Origin: a bacterium
GTDB lineage: Bacteria; Zhuqueibacterota; Zhuqueibacteria; Residuimicrobiales; Residuimicrobiaceae
Assembly (NCBI GenBank): GCA_029565685.1
Contig: JAKQNR010000050.1
Span: forward strand, 49,443-113,442
Reading direction: 5' to 3'
Length of the DNA: 64,000 nucleotides
A model generated the notes under the pieces. It made no database searches. It worked only from the letters and a program-made list of their open reading frames with translations, and was not told the origin of the DNA. Every line of letters begins with the position of its first letter. Positions within the stretch are counted from its first letter, which is position 1. Of the stretch, positions 45,538 to 54,957 are shown one piece after another. The position numbers and the translations under genes are program-made.

Positions 45538-46896
45538 ATGTTGACGAAAATTGTTTATGCCAGCCAAACCGGCGCCAAACTGGACAGCCATGTTCACACC
45601 GGCGGGGGGACGGATGATACCGCTATACTGCAGCGGACTCTGGATTCGGCCCAGACCGGCGGCGGACTGCATCTGATCATGGACGGCGCCGCCCTGGTCA
45701 CCGGACTGGTCATTCACTCCAACACCACCATCACCTGCCTGAACAAAGAGTGCGGATTTTATCAGGCCGATTACGCCAACCAAGCCATCCTGATCAACGC
45801 CCACCCTTCGGCCACGGAAATCGTCGATCGCAACATCACGCTTCAGGGCGGCACCTACAATCAGAACTGTCTGCACCAGGCCCATCATCTGCCCGAGGGC
45901 GTGCATTACACTCAAGCAGAACGATTTGTCGTCGGCATCGCTTTTTTCGGCGTCGAACATCTGCAGATCCGCGATTTCACCATCCGCAATTTTCGCACTT
46001 TTGCGTTTCTCATCACCAACTGGCGTCATGTGACCATGGAAAACATTCATCTCGAATTGCCGGATTACATCCACGGCGGCAATCAGGACGGCATCCATGT
46101 GCAGGGGCCGGGACAGTTTCTCACCCTGCGCAATATCAGCGGCCGCACGGGCGATGATTTCATCGCCCTGAACGGCGACGAAGAGTATAACGGTGAAACC
46201 AGCTGGGTGCATCCGGCCGCATCGCTGGGTCCGATGACGGACATTCTGGTGGAAAACGTCATGGTGGACGATGCCGCGCAAATCATCCGTGTCCTGTCGC
46301 GAAACCACCGCCAGGATCGCATCACCATCCGCAACGTCTCCGGCGTGTATCGAAGCTTTGGCTTTTATTTGAGCGCCTGGGATTACAAGGGAAAGGGCTA
46401 TCAAGGAGAGTTTGGTCATATCTTTTTTGAGAACATAAACCTGAAACAATCGCGTCAGGACTATACCTATACGGTTCCTTTCCTCTTCAGGGTTTCGGGA
46501 AAGCACCGAGCCCTTCACCTGAAAAACATTCATTACTACAATCCGTCCGACAGCCGGTATGTGCTGTTTGTGGAAGGAAGGTCGGATATTCCGGATATCG
46601 GCGATACGCCGGCCGAGGTCGATAGCCTGGTCATCGATGGTCTGCACATTCAGGATGATGCGGAACAGTCTCCACAGGAAAGGCCCTATATTCAGATATC
46701 CGGGCATGTAAAAAATATGATCGTGCGCAACAGTCAAGTGCTGCGCACCGCGCAGAAGAATTCTGTCGCCTTTTTGGCCGTGGATGGCGAATTTGGAAAA
46801 ATCGACCGGTTGGCGCTGTTTCAGCTGCTTTGCCGCAACGTGCAAGAGGTGGTCCGCGATCCTAACAACGCCATCGTTGAGATCACGAAACAATGA
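45538..46896 (+). CDS. GH28-like right-handed beta-helix protein
   Basis: A 452-residue protein with the look of polygalacturonase/pectate-lyase-fold enzymes: a short start 'GGGTDDTAILQRTLDSAQTG' as in GH28/pectin-lyase folds, parallel-beta-helix rungs, and the region 'GGNQDGIHVQGPGQFLTLRN' then 'GRTGDDFIALNGDEE', whose Asp residues match GH28 catalytic positions. No signal peptide is seen, which is odd for this family; a longer frame begins at 45397 but has none either. GAGGAGG lies 8 nt upstream of the ATG. It probably acts in the same pathway as the TIM-barrel lipoprotein before it. Confidence 0.8.
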   Translation: MLTKIVYASQTGAKLDSHVHTGGGTDDTAILQRTLDSAQTGGGLHLIMDGAALVTGLVIHSNTTITCLNKECGFYQADYANQAILINAHPSATEIVDRNITLQGGTYNQNCLHQAHHLPEGVHYTQAERFVVGIAFFGVEHLQIRDFTIRNFRTFAFLITNWRHVTMENIHLELPDYIHGGNQDGIHVQGPGQFLTLRNISGRTGDDFIALNGDEEYNGETSWVHPAASLGPMTDILVENVMVDDAAQIIRVLSRNHRQDRITIRNVSGVYRSFGFYLSAWDYKGKGYQGEFGHIFFENINLKQSRQDYTYTVPFLFRVSGKHRALHLKNIHYYNPSDSRYVLFVEGRSDIPDIGDTPAEVDSLVIDGLHIQDDAEQSPQERPYIQISGHVKNMIVRNSQVLRTAQKNSVAFLAVDGEFGKIDRLALFQLLCRNVQEVVRDPNNAIVEITKQ

Positions 46897-47379
46897 CTGG
46901 CCGTAATTTTGTCGTCCTTAGGCGCAAGCCTATTGCTATCCAAGCTGATTTTCGAAAAAATATTTTAGAAAAGAGTGGCGCAAGACAAGGGGCGCCGTCT
47001 CTGCAGAGTAAGCGCCGAAGGATCTATCGACGAACGGAGCCTGTGAAAGGATCGAGAGCGGTTCGTCGATAGATTCCTCGCCCGTTGCGATTGCTTTGCT
47101 CTGGTGGAAATACCGGACTGCGGGCTCGGAATCGCATAATTGGTTTGCCGGCAATTTATTTGTTGCACTCACGGCGCTGCTTGATTATTGCAAACCCAAA
47201 CTACCCAATATTGCCCCATTCAAAATGCCCGATAGCGGCTCCTTTGACATACTCTGCAAAAACGCCGCATAAGAATGTTGGCAAATTCGGTGGAAGAATT
47301 CTGTCTATGGAATTCTTGGCCATTGGCTGTAATTGTTCAACCACGAGTTCACGAGGACGCGAAGAATTTGCAATTTGAC
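46897..47379. other. Intergenic stretch with a long inverted repeat
   Basis: About 480 nt after the GH28-like gene. It contains the inverted repeat at 47022-47074; no gene was recognised. Confidence 0.5.
47022..47074. repeat. 14-bp perfect inverted repeat with 25-nt loop
   Basis: ATCTATCGACGAAC (47022-47035) is the exact reverse complement of GTTCGTCGATAGAT (47061-47074). No T-run follows on either side, so it is more likely a regulatory hairpin or a repeat-element remnant than a terminator. Confidence 0.75.
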
Positions 47380-47739
47380 AATTTATAGAACAAGATCATT
47401 GGATGTGCAATCGAGGTTCATCGAAACTTGGGACCTGGTTTATTGGAATCTGCTTATGAGCAATGTCTGGCGAGAGAATTTTCTTTGGCTGATATTGCTT
47501 TTGAGATGCAAAAGTCCATACCCATAGCAGATAAAGGCATTCAACTCGATTGGGAATACCGGTTAGAGATGCTTGTCGAAAACAAAATAATTCTTGAAAT
47601 CAAATCTGTAGATAAATGATGACCGGTTCATGAGGCGCAAATATTGACCCATATGAAATTGGCCAAAATATCAATCGGTTTGCTGATAAATTTCAATGTC
47701 GAACTTTTAAAAGAACGGATCAGAAGATTCGTTCTATAA
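47380..47739 (+). pseudogene. GxxExxY family gene with several in-frame stops
   Basis: One frame reads, with interruptions, the whole family. From 47380: 'DNL' stop 'NKIIGCAIEVHRNLGPG', then 'LLESAYEQCLAREFSLADIA', 'FEMQKSIPIADKGIQLDWE', 'VENKIILEIKSVDK', two consecutive stops (TGA TGA), then 'PVHEAQILTHMKLAKISIG' and 'LLINFNVELLKERIRRFVL', ending at TAA 47737-47739. GxxExxY proteins are restriction-endonuclease-fold proteins of unknown role. Relatives have two residues (often Leu-Leu) where the double stop is. No start codon lies ahead of the first stop. Confidence 0.8.
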
Positions 47740-47881
47740 AGCTTCGTGAACTTGGCGCCCTCGTGGTTTTAACAAATTGCCAGCCCATGCGCTAACCACA
47801 CACAGCTTCCCTTCTCCACACTCCACCAGCGCTGCGCAGGTTACGCTGGTCGCTGAGTCGTCTGCTTGCTGAGGGGACGTC

Positions 47882-50194
47882 CTAGCGGATGCCGGCGTGA
47901 GAGGGCGCAGGCGCGCCATAGGATGCGGGAAACAGGACCCATTCGCTGCCGTTCCAGCGTTCAACCTGCAATAGCCGCTGCACGTCGATGCTGGTCAACG
48001 GCTGTTTGAACTGAGCTAGATATTGCGCAAAGAAATAATCGGGCGGATCGCGGAGCGTTATGCTTTTTAAATCATTGGCCAGGATATATTCATACATCAC
48101 AAACTTAATATTATCCATGATGCCATAAAGCAGCGCGGCATTGCCGATATGGATTTTGATGCTGTTGCCGACGGGCTCGATTGAACTTACGTGATCACGA
48201 TGACCACCGCTCTGCCAGAAGGGGGAGTGTGGAAACCGCAGCAGCAAGGCAGGACGGGCCGTGGGCAGGCCCGCCAGTATATAATGGGGATTCGATCGCG
48301 GTGCAGCGCCCTGGATCTCGTGCGCATGGAACACCGCCATCCAGGCGCGGCCCGTCTCATTGTCAAAGCCTCCGGCCAAAAATTCAGGGTCGCCATCCTG
48401 GTCCAAATCGGCGACCGCTGTTTCGAGGATATGGCCGGCGTTCCAGAATTCGCCTGCTACTTGACCGTCAGAGCTGATCAGTGCAAGACACGACGGATAG
48501 TTGTCGTCGTGGGCAATGGCGACCAGCAGCGCTTTAGCCTGACCGCGCGTTAACGGCGCCGATACTATTTTGTTGGTATGATAGAAAGCAGTGATCGAAT
48601 CGCCGGCCTGGGTTTGCAGGCTACGGCCCAGCCGCAGCGGCGGCCAGAGCAGCTTGCCTTTCGCCGAAAAGGCGTACAGCACGGCGCTGTGCTCAGGTTG
48701 GTGGGGTTCGTTTGTGCCCAGGACGGTTTCGGCCTTGCCGTCGCCATCCAGGTCGTCAACGAGAATGACGCCCTTTTTTACATCATAAGCGGCGACGTTG
48801 GGTTTGAAAGGAAATCGGTACTTCCACAGGGTGTGCCCGGCCTCGTTGCACGCGATCATCTGTTGACCGCGAAAGATGAATTGCGTCGGCGTATGATCAA
48901 ACCAGGCCATGATCGCAGGCAGGTTGGCGAACACGAGCGCTGACAGGAAAAAAGCGGCCAGGATCTGCAGCACCGGCCGGTTGCGTTTGCGGCGCAACAG
49001 CCCGTTGATACGTTGGACATAACCGGGCTGAGTGCGCTCCACCAGATTGCGGTCCTGCAGCGCCTGTTGCAGAGTTTCCAGTGGATGGATCTGCAGCCTG
49101 CGCTGGGGATAACGTCGCTCCAGCTGTGCATACATTTGCATGGCTTCGGGCCAGTTGGCGGCCGGCAGGTAAAGGCGGTCGACCGGGGAGAAAAAGGCTG
49201 CTTGGATTTTTGCGCGCAGACCGGCCGTATCCACGGCGGTGATCCTGCCCGCCGGATCGATGCCGCCGGTAACGGCTAAATTGGCGCCGATTTTAACCGC
49301 TGGATGCTTGTGATAGCAATTAAGCGCCGCGCTCCATGCCAGCAGGGCCGCAGCAAGACCAAGGGAGGTGCCGTTTACTTCCGCGGATTTTTCTTGGATC
49401 GAGTAATGAATGGCGTAATACCACTTGGCCGCCGAGTCGGGCAATAATTTGCGCGCCGCTTGAATGCCGTCTAAAAGCGTCCAGTAGAGCGCGTGTTTGC
49501 CGAAATAGATCTGATTGTTGAGCCGGCAATAGTCCTCTTCGGCGTCCGCAGGCCGTTCCCGGCCGGCGGCGTACAGCGGCATGAGCACGCCGGCGCTGGC
49601 ATCCGCTTTTTCCGCTAGGGCGCCCTGTTCGATGAGCAGCATGTAAATCTTGCCGGCGGTGAAAGTCCCTGTCTGCCCTTCCCATTCATGCAAGCTGTTT
49701 TGAATTATATCGCTCAAGTCAGACGGCAGATGGAGCGCTAATTCTCTGGCCATCTCTATCCGGGTGCGAGGTGGGGCCGATTCCACGGCAGGCGGCAGGC
49801 CGGCAAGTAGGGCGGCAGCCGTTTCATCGCCGGCATAGAGGGCGTGCAAAACCGCGGCGGCGCGAATGCGCTGCCCGGCGGCGTCGATCGCCTGTTCGTG
49901 CGGTTCGGCGAATGTCCGGAACCGTGGAATATCCTCGAGCCAACGAGCGAGATCGTCAGGATCCCAACTCGATGAATCCAGTTCCCGGCTTAACTCTGCC
50001 AGGGCGGGCGCGAATTGAAGATAATAGGAGCGAAAACGTTCGGGTTGCGGAAGAGCGGCAAGGCGTTGGAAAAAGGAGAAAAATAGTCGGCGTTTGCGGC
50101 CGGAAGGGACTTGGCCCTGCAGGTCGGAGGCCAGTTCCATAGCAGCCGCTTCCAGATCGAGCAAAACTTTATAAGCGCCTCTTCGTGGGGACAT
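47882..50194 (-). CDS. Membrane protein: Lon-like peptidase domain plus FG-GAP-like domain
   Basis: A 770-residue protein. Residues ~1-230 are helical and unrecognised. Then comes a Lon (S16)-type proteolytic domain: 'EVNGTSLGLAAALLAWSAAL' with candidate catalytic Ser277, 'NLAVTGGIDPAGRITAVDTA', 'GLRAKIQAAF' with candidate Lys329, and 'LYLPAANWPEA'. In Lon the same order surrounds the Ser-Lys dyad. A transmembrane helix at ~407-426 ('LQILAAFFLSALVFANLPAI') follows. The part beyond the membrane has FG-GAP-like turns ('DDLDGDGKAETVLG', 'VADLDQDGDPEFLAGG'). I use the ATG at 50194. It is the third gene of an operon with a ZAS protein and an unrecognised protein. Confidence 0.8.
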   Translation of the reverse strand: MSPRRGAYKVLLDLEAAAMELASDLQGQVPSGRKRRLFFSFFQRLAALPQPERFRSYYLQFAPALAELSRELDSSSWDPDDLARWLEDIPRFRTFAEPHEQAIDAAGQRIRAAAVLHALYAGDETAAALLAGLPPAVESAPPRTRIEMARELALHLPSDLSDIIQNSLHEWEGQTGTFTAGKIYMLLIEQGALAEKADASAGVLMPLYAAGRERPADAEEDYCRLNNQIYFGKHALYWTLLDGIQAARKLLPDSAAKWYYAIHYSIQEKSAEVNGTSLGLAAALLAWSAALNCYHKHPAVKIGANLAVTGGIDPAGRITAVDTAGLRAKIQAAFFSPVDRLYLPAANWPEAMQMYAQLERRYPQRRLQIHPLETLQQALQDRNLVERTQPGYVQRINGLLRRKRNRPVLQILAAFFLSALVFANLPAIMAWFDHTPTQFIFRGQQMIACNEAGHTLWKYRFPFKPNVAAYDVKKGVILVDDLDGDGKAETVLGTNEPHQPEHSAVLYAFSAKGKLLWPPLRLGRSLQTQAGDSITAFYHTNKIVSAPLTRGQAKALLVAIAHDDNYPSCLALISSDGQVAGEFWNAGHILETAVADLDQDGDPEFLAGGFDNETGRAWMAVFHAHEIQGAAPRSNPHYILAGLPTARPALLLRFPHSPFWQSGGHRDHVSSIEPVGNSIKIHIGNAALLYGIMDNIKFVMYEYILANDLKSITLRDPPDYFFAQYLAQFKQPLTSIDVQRLLQVERWNGSEWVLFPASYGAPAPSHAGIR

Positions 50195-50195
50195 A

Positions 50196-51035
50196 TCAGT
50201 AGATGTGGATTTTCTGCAGCTCTTCACCAGCTGGAATCTCCAGCACCGCACGGCCATTCTGAGTGCAAGCCGTCAGCACGCGCTTGTCGGTGATTCCTAC
50301 GATCTCCAATTCTTTTCGCTTGCCTTTTCTTGCCGGCCTTTTACAGGTGAGGGTATAACGTGAACTGCCTTCGCTGCGAGCGATATCCAGTTCAAACTCT
50401 TCCTGTTGATGGCGAAGCTTGGTCAGCTCCCGACGTTTTCGCCGGTCCGCGGGCTTGTCTTGGCAATGAGTGAGATCAAAGGTGCTGTGCGGGCTGACGT
50501 TCTGCACTTGCTCAACGCAGCAGGACGGCTGTTCGCCGAAATCCACGCATCCTTGGCTGTCGGTAAAGCCGGACAGCCATCCTTGATCCAGGACTACTTT
50601 GATGCCGGACGCTGCGGGTGCGCTGTCTGTGAGCAGGAAGAATTGCAGGTGGTGAGAGGTTTTATCGTAGAGCAGGCGGCCGATCATCCCCTTTTGCGGA
50701 TTGGAAAAGCTGGAAACCGAATAACCGCCGACTGGCTGCTCCCCCTGGGCAGCCAGTCGCGAAGCAACAATCCCCCCGGCGCCGGAAAGCGACATTGATT
50801 TTAAGGTGGTTCTGTCGGCGTCCCCAACTTTCCGGACATGGTTTTTTACGATGTTCGTCAGCAGCGACGGTGTGAAGGTCCTCATTTCCTGATGCAAGGC
50901 CAGCCATAGCAGATATGTTTGCCGGCAACGGTCGCAGGCGAGAAGGTGTTCGCTTTCGGCCGGGTCCAGGGCGGCATTCGTTAAACTCATGCGCCCTAAG
51001 CGCTCTTCATCAAAGCAACTCATACCTTTTACCAC
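50196..51035 (-). CDS. Zinc-finger (ZAS-like) protein, possible anti-sigma factor
   Basis: A 279-residue protein with an N-terminal His-x3-Cys-x2-Cys motif, 'SEHLLACDRCRQTYLLW', as in zinc-associated anti-sigma domains. A second part (~150-220) contains more cysteines, and the C-terminus is beta-rich. No transmembrane helix is evident, unlike classical ZAS anti-sigmas. The start is GTG at 51035, supported by AGGAG 6 nt upstream. The stop is 1 nt from the start of the Lon-like gene and the upstream gene ends 43 nt before, so the three genes form an operon. Anti-sigma function is inferred from the motif and context only. Confidence 0.6.
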   Translation of the reverse strand: MVKGMSCFDEERLGRMSLTNAALDPAESEHLLACDRCRQTYLLWLALHQEMRTFTPSLLTNIVKNHVRKVGDADRTTLKSMSLSGAGGIVASRLAAQGEQPVGGYSVSSFSNPQKGMIGRLLYDKTSHHLQFFLLTDSAPAASGIKVVLDQGWLSGFTDSQGCVDFGEQPSCCVEQVQNVSPHSTFDLTHCQDKPADRRKRRELTKLRHQQEEFELDIARSEGSSRYTLTCKRPARKGKRKELEIVGITDKRVLTACTQNGRAVLEIPAGEELQKIHIY

Positions 51036-51078
51036 TTTTTACTCCTGACACCCTATAATAACTGCGTTCACGGCGGTT

Positions 51079-52101
51079 TCAGAAAAATCTTTCAATTTTT
51101 TGCAGCAGATCCCGCCGGAAAATGCGCAACAGGTAATCGAATATGGAATAGAGTCGTTTCGGATTGTGCATAAGGACCCCCGCAGGCCAGTTTTTTTCCA
51201 GATAGGTTCTATCGGCCGCCTCGTCCTCCCCCTGAAGGGCGGCGCGGCTTTTGGCAGCCAGGGCCTGCATAAGAGCAGCGGCCTCGGCCGGGGTCAGCTT
51301 GCCTTTAAGGATATAGCGGTTTAATAGTATGTGATCGATCTTGGACAGGGTATCCTCGATCAGTCTTGAATAGACCGACCAATCTACATTCGCCTCCTCT
51401 ACAGGCGGAGAGCCCGTCTCCAACTCGTTTTGTTGATACGCGCGAATGACCTGTAGAACGGCTGCAACCGGCACAGCCAGCGGACTCTGGTAAGTTTTCC
51501 CCAGCCGGTCGAACAGCAACGGCAACAGGTGCGAAAACGGATCGCGACTCTGCAGCAACTCGGCGAGCAGCGAGGAGAGAAGCCGTCCATCTGGTTCACG
51601 AAAAGGACCGTCGCCGCCGTTAGGGCAGAGGATGTAAAAACCGTCGAGGTAGCGCTTTAACGCCAGGTGCGGCTGCTGTTTAACCGCTGCCGCGAGCCGC
51701 CGCCAGAGCCGCGCGCCTTCGGGGTCGCGCTGGCGGTAGATGTGCGACAACTGCTGCTGACTGCGATGAGCCAGCAGCCGCAGCGTCGCCAGATAGATCG
51801 CCTCCTCGCCGGCGCCTTTGTTGAAAAGGGGAAGAAAAAAAGCCTGCAGATAACGGTACCGGCCTGCCCGGTCCCGGCGAAACAGGTCGGCGATGCAGTC
51901 GCTGGCCAGCTGTTCGAACTCGATCTCACGCTTGGTTTCGCGGATATGCCGGCCCTGACATTCCAGGCTCCGCAAATAGGTGATAGTGAGGCGGATGAAG
52001 AGACGGGCGAGTTCTTCGACGTGAGACGGCGTTATCTGGCCCGTACAGAGTTCATGTATCCGGATGAAAAGGCGGTTGATCTGTTCTTCCAGAAGTGACA
52101 T
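51079..52101 (-). CDS. Unrecognised 340-residue protein of the Lon-like operon (possible sigma-like)
   Basis: A soluble, mostly helical protein with many Leu and Arg residues; no signal peptide or membrane helix. Parts such as 'EFEQLASDCIADLFRRDRAG' and 'LLAHRSQQQLSHIYRQRDPE' recall a degenerate helical transcription-factor core, and its place before a ZAS protein is where a sigma factor would be, but no sigma-70 region 2 or 4 signature is clear. Strictly, I do not recognise the family. The start is ATG 52101. It is the first gene of a three-gene operon running leftward. Confidence 0.6.
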   Translation of the reverse strand: MSLLEEQINRLFIRIHELCTGQITPSHVEELARLFIRLTITYLRSLECQGRHIRETKREIEFEQLASDCIADLFRRDRAGRYRYLQAFFLPLFNKGAGEEAIYLATLRLLAHRSQQQLSHIYRQRDPEGARLWRRLAAAVKQQPHLALKRYLDGFYILCPNGGDGPFREPDGRLLSSLLAELLQSRDPFSHLLPLLFDRLGKTYQSPLAVPVAAVLQVIRAYQQNELETGSPPVEEANVDWSVYSRLIEDTLSKIDHILLNRYILKGKLTPAEAAALMQALAAKSRAALQGEDEAADRTYLEKNWPAGVLMHNPKRLYSIFDYLLRIFRRDLLQKIERFF

Positions 52102-52495
52102 AGACCGGGGTAAAAGGAATATAACCGCATGAGACGCTGAGAAAAGCGCCGAAAATTACTGGGTCTTTTTTACGTCCATCACCAGGATAAATGATGCTGA
52201 AAACCATTTGGCTGCTTATTCAACGTTACAGGGCGCCTCACCGCTGTGCTGCTGAAGCCGGAAAATGAGGCGCCGGTCTGGTGGAAAAATATACGAAACC
52301 AGAAGCGGGAAAAAAAGGATTTTCTCTTTCTCAGGCGTCATTTCGCCGGCGCCGGGGTCTGCCAAGCTTGACAGGATTTGGGAGAAGGGCGCAGCAGGTT
52401 TTGTGCTGCGGCTGCGCGGTAGATGGTCAATCCGCTTGCTTCGGGCCTATGGCTGAAAGCGTCGCAGGCCGAAACGACAAGCCGGGTCGATTAAA
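52102..52495. other. Intergenic stretch before the hsdM remnant
   Basis: About 390 nt upstream of the Lon-like operon. It should contain that operon's promoter, but I could not identify convincing boxes. No gene was seen. Confidence 0.45.
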
Positions 52496-52752
52496 TCAGG
52501 ATTCGGCCGATCGGGCGACTATTTCCCGAAACCTCTCCAGTCCAGTTTCCAAATTCTCGATGATCTCCGTAGCCGGCACATCCGGCAGATTATCTGAGCG
52601 GTGAGGCTCCGGTCCTTGATCCAGGTGATGTCCAGGCTGGTTTTATCGCGCGTCGTGATTTCATCGCAAGTGAACCGGCGCCAGCGGCCTTTGGGATTGG
52701 TCTTGGCGTGCCAGGTCTTTTGTAGAAAGCCGGGCGTACGCTGATTTACCGA
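52496..52752 (-). pseudogene. hsdM: hsdM C-terminal remnant
   Basis: On the - strand 'KTWHAKTNPKGRWRRFTCDE' and 'TTRDKTSLDITWIKDRSL' match the C-terminal region of type I restriction-modification M subunits. After a frameshift, 'SDNLPDVPATEIIENLETGL' and 'ERFREIVARSAES' continue to TGA at 52496-52498. So the last ~80 residues remain, in two frames. A fragment of the same gene's N-terminus lies at 54650-54781 in the same orientation, beyond the sugar transporter. Confidence 0.7.
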
Positions 52753-53050
52753 TTAAAATGGGCTCTCTTTTTTCTTTTGCCGCTGATTCTGTGAATAGCA
52801 AAAACAAGCGACTTTAACTTAAAAAGCAAAATTACCCCTCTGCTCGCCCTCTGAGCATCCGCTTTCTATCGGCAGCGGACGAGACACCTCCATTGAAATC
52901 ATTTGTTTTTCAGGTCTTGATTTTCTACCTTAGCGGCAAGATGGGAGTGAGAGCATCGTCTGATACGGCCTGCGTTGGAGCGCGGCGTGTTCAAAATAAT
53001 CTCTTCCCGCATTGATATGAAGCGGTGCAAATGATACACATCCTTCCACC

Positions 53051-54562
53051 ATGTATTCAGATAGAAACCCTATGGAAATTCACGCTGCCCCTGGAACACG
53101 CCAAGTGCCATTCACCCATATTCTGGGTTATTCGGTAGGCGATTGCGCATCTTCGTTGACGATGAACGGCATCTCTGCCTATGCGATGCTTTATTATACT
53201 CAAGCGCTGGGATTGTCCTTCGCGAGGGCCGGGCTGGCCTTCGCCATCGCCAGCTTCTGGGATGCGGCGGTGGATCCCTTGATCGGCCACATCAGCGACA
53301 ACACCCGTTCGCGCTATGGCCGGCGCCATCCTTATATCCTGGTAGGCGGCCTGATGATGGCGGTCTGCTTTTACCTGTTATGGGTGATGCCGACTATTGT
53401 CGGCCGCGGCGAAATGCTTTTTTGGTCCGCGCTGATTATCAATATTCTCATCCGCACCGCCTTCGCCGTGTTCAGCGTCTCCTACATGGCGCTGGGTTTT
53501 GAAATCTGTACGGATTACCATCAACGCTCGCACCTGCAAAGCGCCCGCTGGGCATTCAACATGACGGCCAACCTTTTAGGACCGGCGCTCGGGTGGTCCC
53601 TTTTTTTTCCCGACAACGCCGCGGGCAAGTCCGAGGCGACCAGCAAGGTCTCCAATTACCTTCACATGGGAACGGCTTTTACCATTGCCACGATTGTGTT
53701 TGTGCTGATTGTGGTGTGGGCCACCCGCCGCTACATCGTCGACACGCGCGGCCTGGCGGTAGGAACCGGCAACAGCATCAACGCGTTTTATAACGACGCG
53801 AAGGAGATCATCGCTGACCGTTATTTCCGGTTTGTAATATCCTTTTTCTGCGTAGGCCAGATCGGCGCGATCTTTGTCTCAACAATCCAGATGTATCTTT
53901 ATGTCTATTTCGCCCATCTGACGGCGCTGGAAAAGACGATCGTCCACGGTGGAGGTATGGTGTTTTGCGGTACGGGCGCCGTCGTAGGTTCGCTGCTGGC
54001 GCGCCGGTTCGATAAAAAGCTGGCCGTTTGCATGGGCGCGGCAATCGCCGCGTGTGCGGACCTGACGGCGGTAGTCGTATTTCTGGGCGGAATCTTGAAG
54101 CCGCTGCAGATATGGATGGTGGGAGGTTGCCCCGTAGCTATCGGGAAGATCGTCTTCGGCGCCTGCGATATGGTCAATTGGTTTGGCGTGGGCATATTTG
54201 CAGCCCTGGCCGGATCAATGACCGCGGACGTGGCCGAAATTGACGAACTCAAGTCAGGCGTACGCAAGGATGGCGGCTATGCGGCTATCTTTGCCTTCAC
54301 GACCAAGCTGATCTCGTCGGTGGCCATCTATGTCGCCAGCGCTTGCATGGCCTGGGTCGGTTTCAAGGAAGGCAGCGATATACAAACGCCTGAGGCGCTC
54401 TGGTGGCTTGTGCTGTTGACTTTTGGGTTGGGCGCGGCATTTATCGTCTTGGTCATTCCGATTGTTTGGCGCTATCCCATTACGCAGGCCTATATGGACG
54501 ACGTGAAGGCGGCTCTGGCGCGCAAAAAGGCGCCGGCGGCCGCTTCCGAAACTGGGAACTAA
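53051..54562 (+). CDS. GPH-family sugar:cation symporter (MFS)
   Basis: A 503-residue permease with about 12 membrane segments. 'FWDAAVDPLIGHISDNTRSR' followed by 'YGRRHPYILVGG' is the signature of the glycoside-pentoside-hexuronide (MelB-like) family, which brings oligosaccharides or hexuronides in with Na+ or H+. The N-terminus before 'THILGYSVGDCASSL' is slightly long; ATG 53075 is an alternative start. It is flanked on both sides by - strand pieces of a broken hsdM, so it has probably been inserted into that locus. The substrate could be oligosaccharides from the GH9/GH28 cluster, but nothing shows it. Confidence 0.88.
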   Translation: MYSDRNPMEIHAAPGTRQVPFTHILGYSVGDCASSLTMNGISAYAMLYYTQALGLSFARAGLAFAIASFWDAAVDPLIGHISDNTRSRYGRRHPYILVGGLMMAVCFYLLWVMPTIVGRGEMLFWSALIINILIRTAFAVFSVSYMALGFEICTDYHQRSHLQSARWAFNMTANLLGPALGWSLFFPDNAAGKSEATSKVSNYLHMGTAFTIATIVFVLIVVWATRRYIVDTRGLAVGTGNSINAFYNDAKEIIADRYFRFVISFFCVGQIGAIFVSTIQMYLYVYFAHLTALEKTIVHGGGMVFCGTGAVVGSLLARRFDKKLAVCMGAAIAACADLTAVVVFLGGILKPLQIWMVGGCPVAIGKIVFGACDMVNWFGVGIFAALAGSMTADVAEIDELKSGVRKDGGYAAIFAFTTKLISSVAIYVASACMAWVGFKEGSDIQTPEALWWLVLLTFGLGAAFIVLVIPIVWRYPITQAYMDDVKAALARKKAPAAASETGN

Positions 54563-54649
54563 ACATAGCGGTCAGCGCGAACTCGTCGGCCATTGCAGCG
54601 CCAAATCCGCTTAGCGCCGCATTCCGGCTGAGCGGAACGAGGGCGGAAC

Positions 54650-54781
54650 TTTAGAAAATGCAGGTGGCTGAGCTGTTCCCGGTAGTCGCCATAGCCGACG
54701 CCGTAGTCACGCAGGATTTTGCAAAAGAACCAGGCCTTGCTGATGATGGAGGAGGGAGGTGTTGTAGGATTCGGGGGTCAT
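54650..54781 (-). pseudogene. hsdM: hsdM N-terminal remnant
   Basis: On the - strand the ATG at 54779-54781 begins 'MTPESYNT'; then, after a frameshift, the sequence reads 'IISKAWFFCKILRDYGVGYG' and 'DYREQLSHLHFLKF', the conserved start of type I M subunits. It ends near 54650. Together with 52496-52752 it marks the two ends of one gene whose middle ~400 codons are gone and replaced by the GPH transporter region. Confidence 0.7.
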
Positions 54782-54957
54782 GGGGGTGGCCTGGTTTTCA
54801 TGTGATCTAAAAAAAGTATAACGACATCTGGATTGTTCCGGGCGGTTTCCGATTTTTCAAAATGACCTTTTGAATTGTTTCCACTGCCTGGGAAGAGAAC
54901 TATTGCTCGCTTTTAACATGATTAAACCAGGTCGGCACCTTTTCGATAAAATTTTGA

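Noticed and set aside
45454..46893. 479-codon - strand open frame opposite the beta-helix gene
   Set aside because: Shadow of the GH28-like gene; composition is low-complexity Asp/His/Val with no family resemblance.
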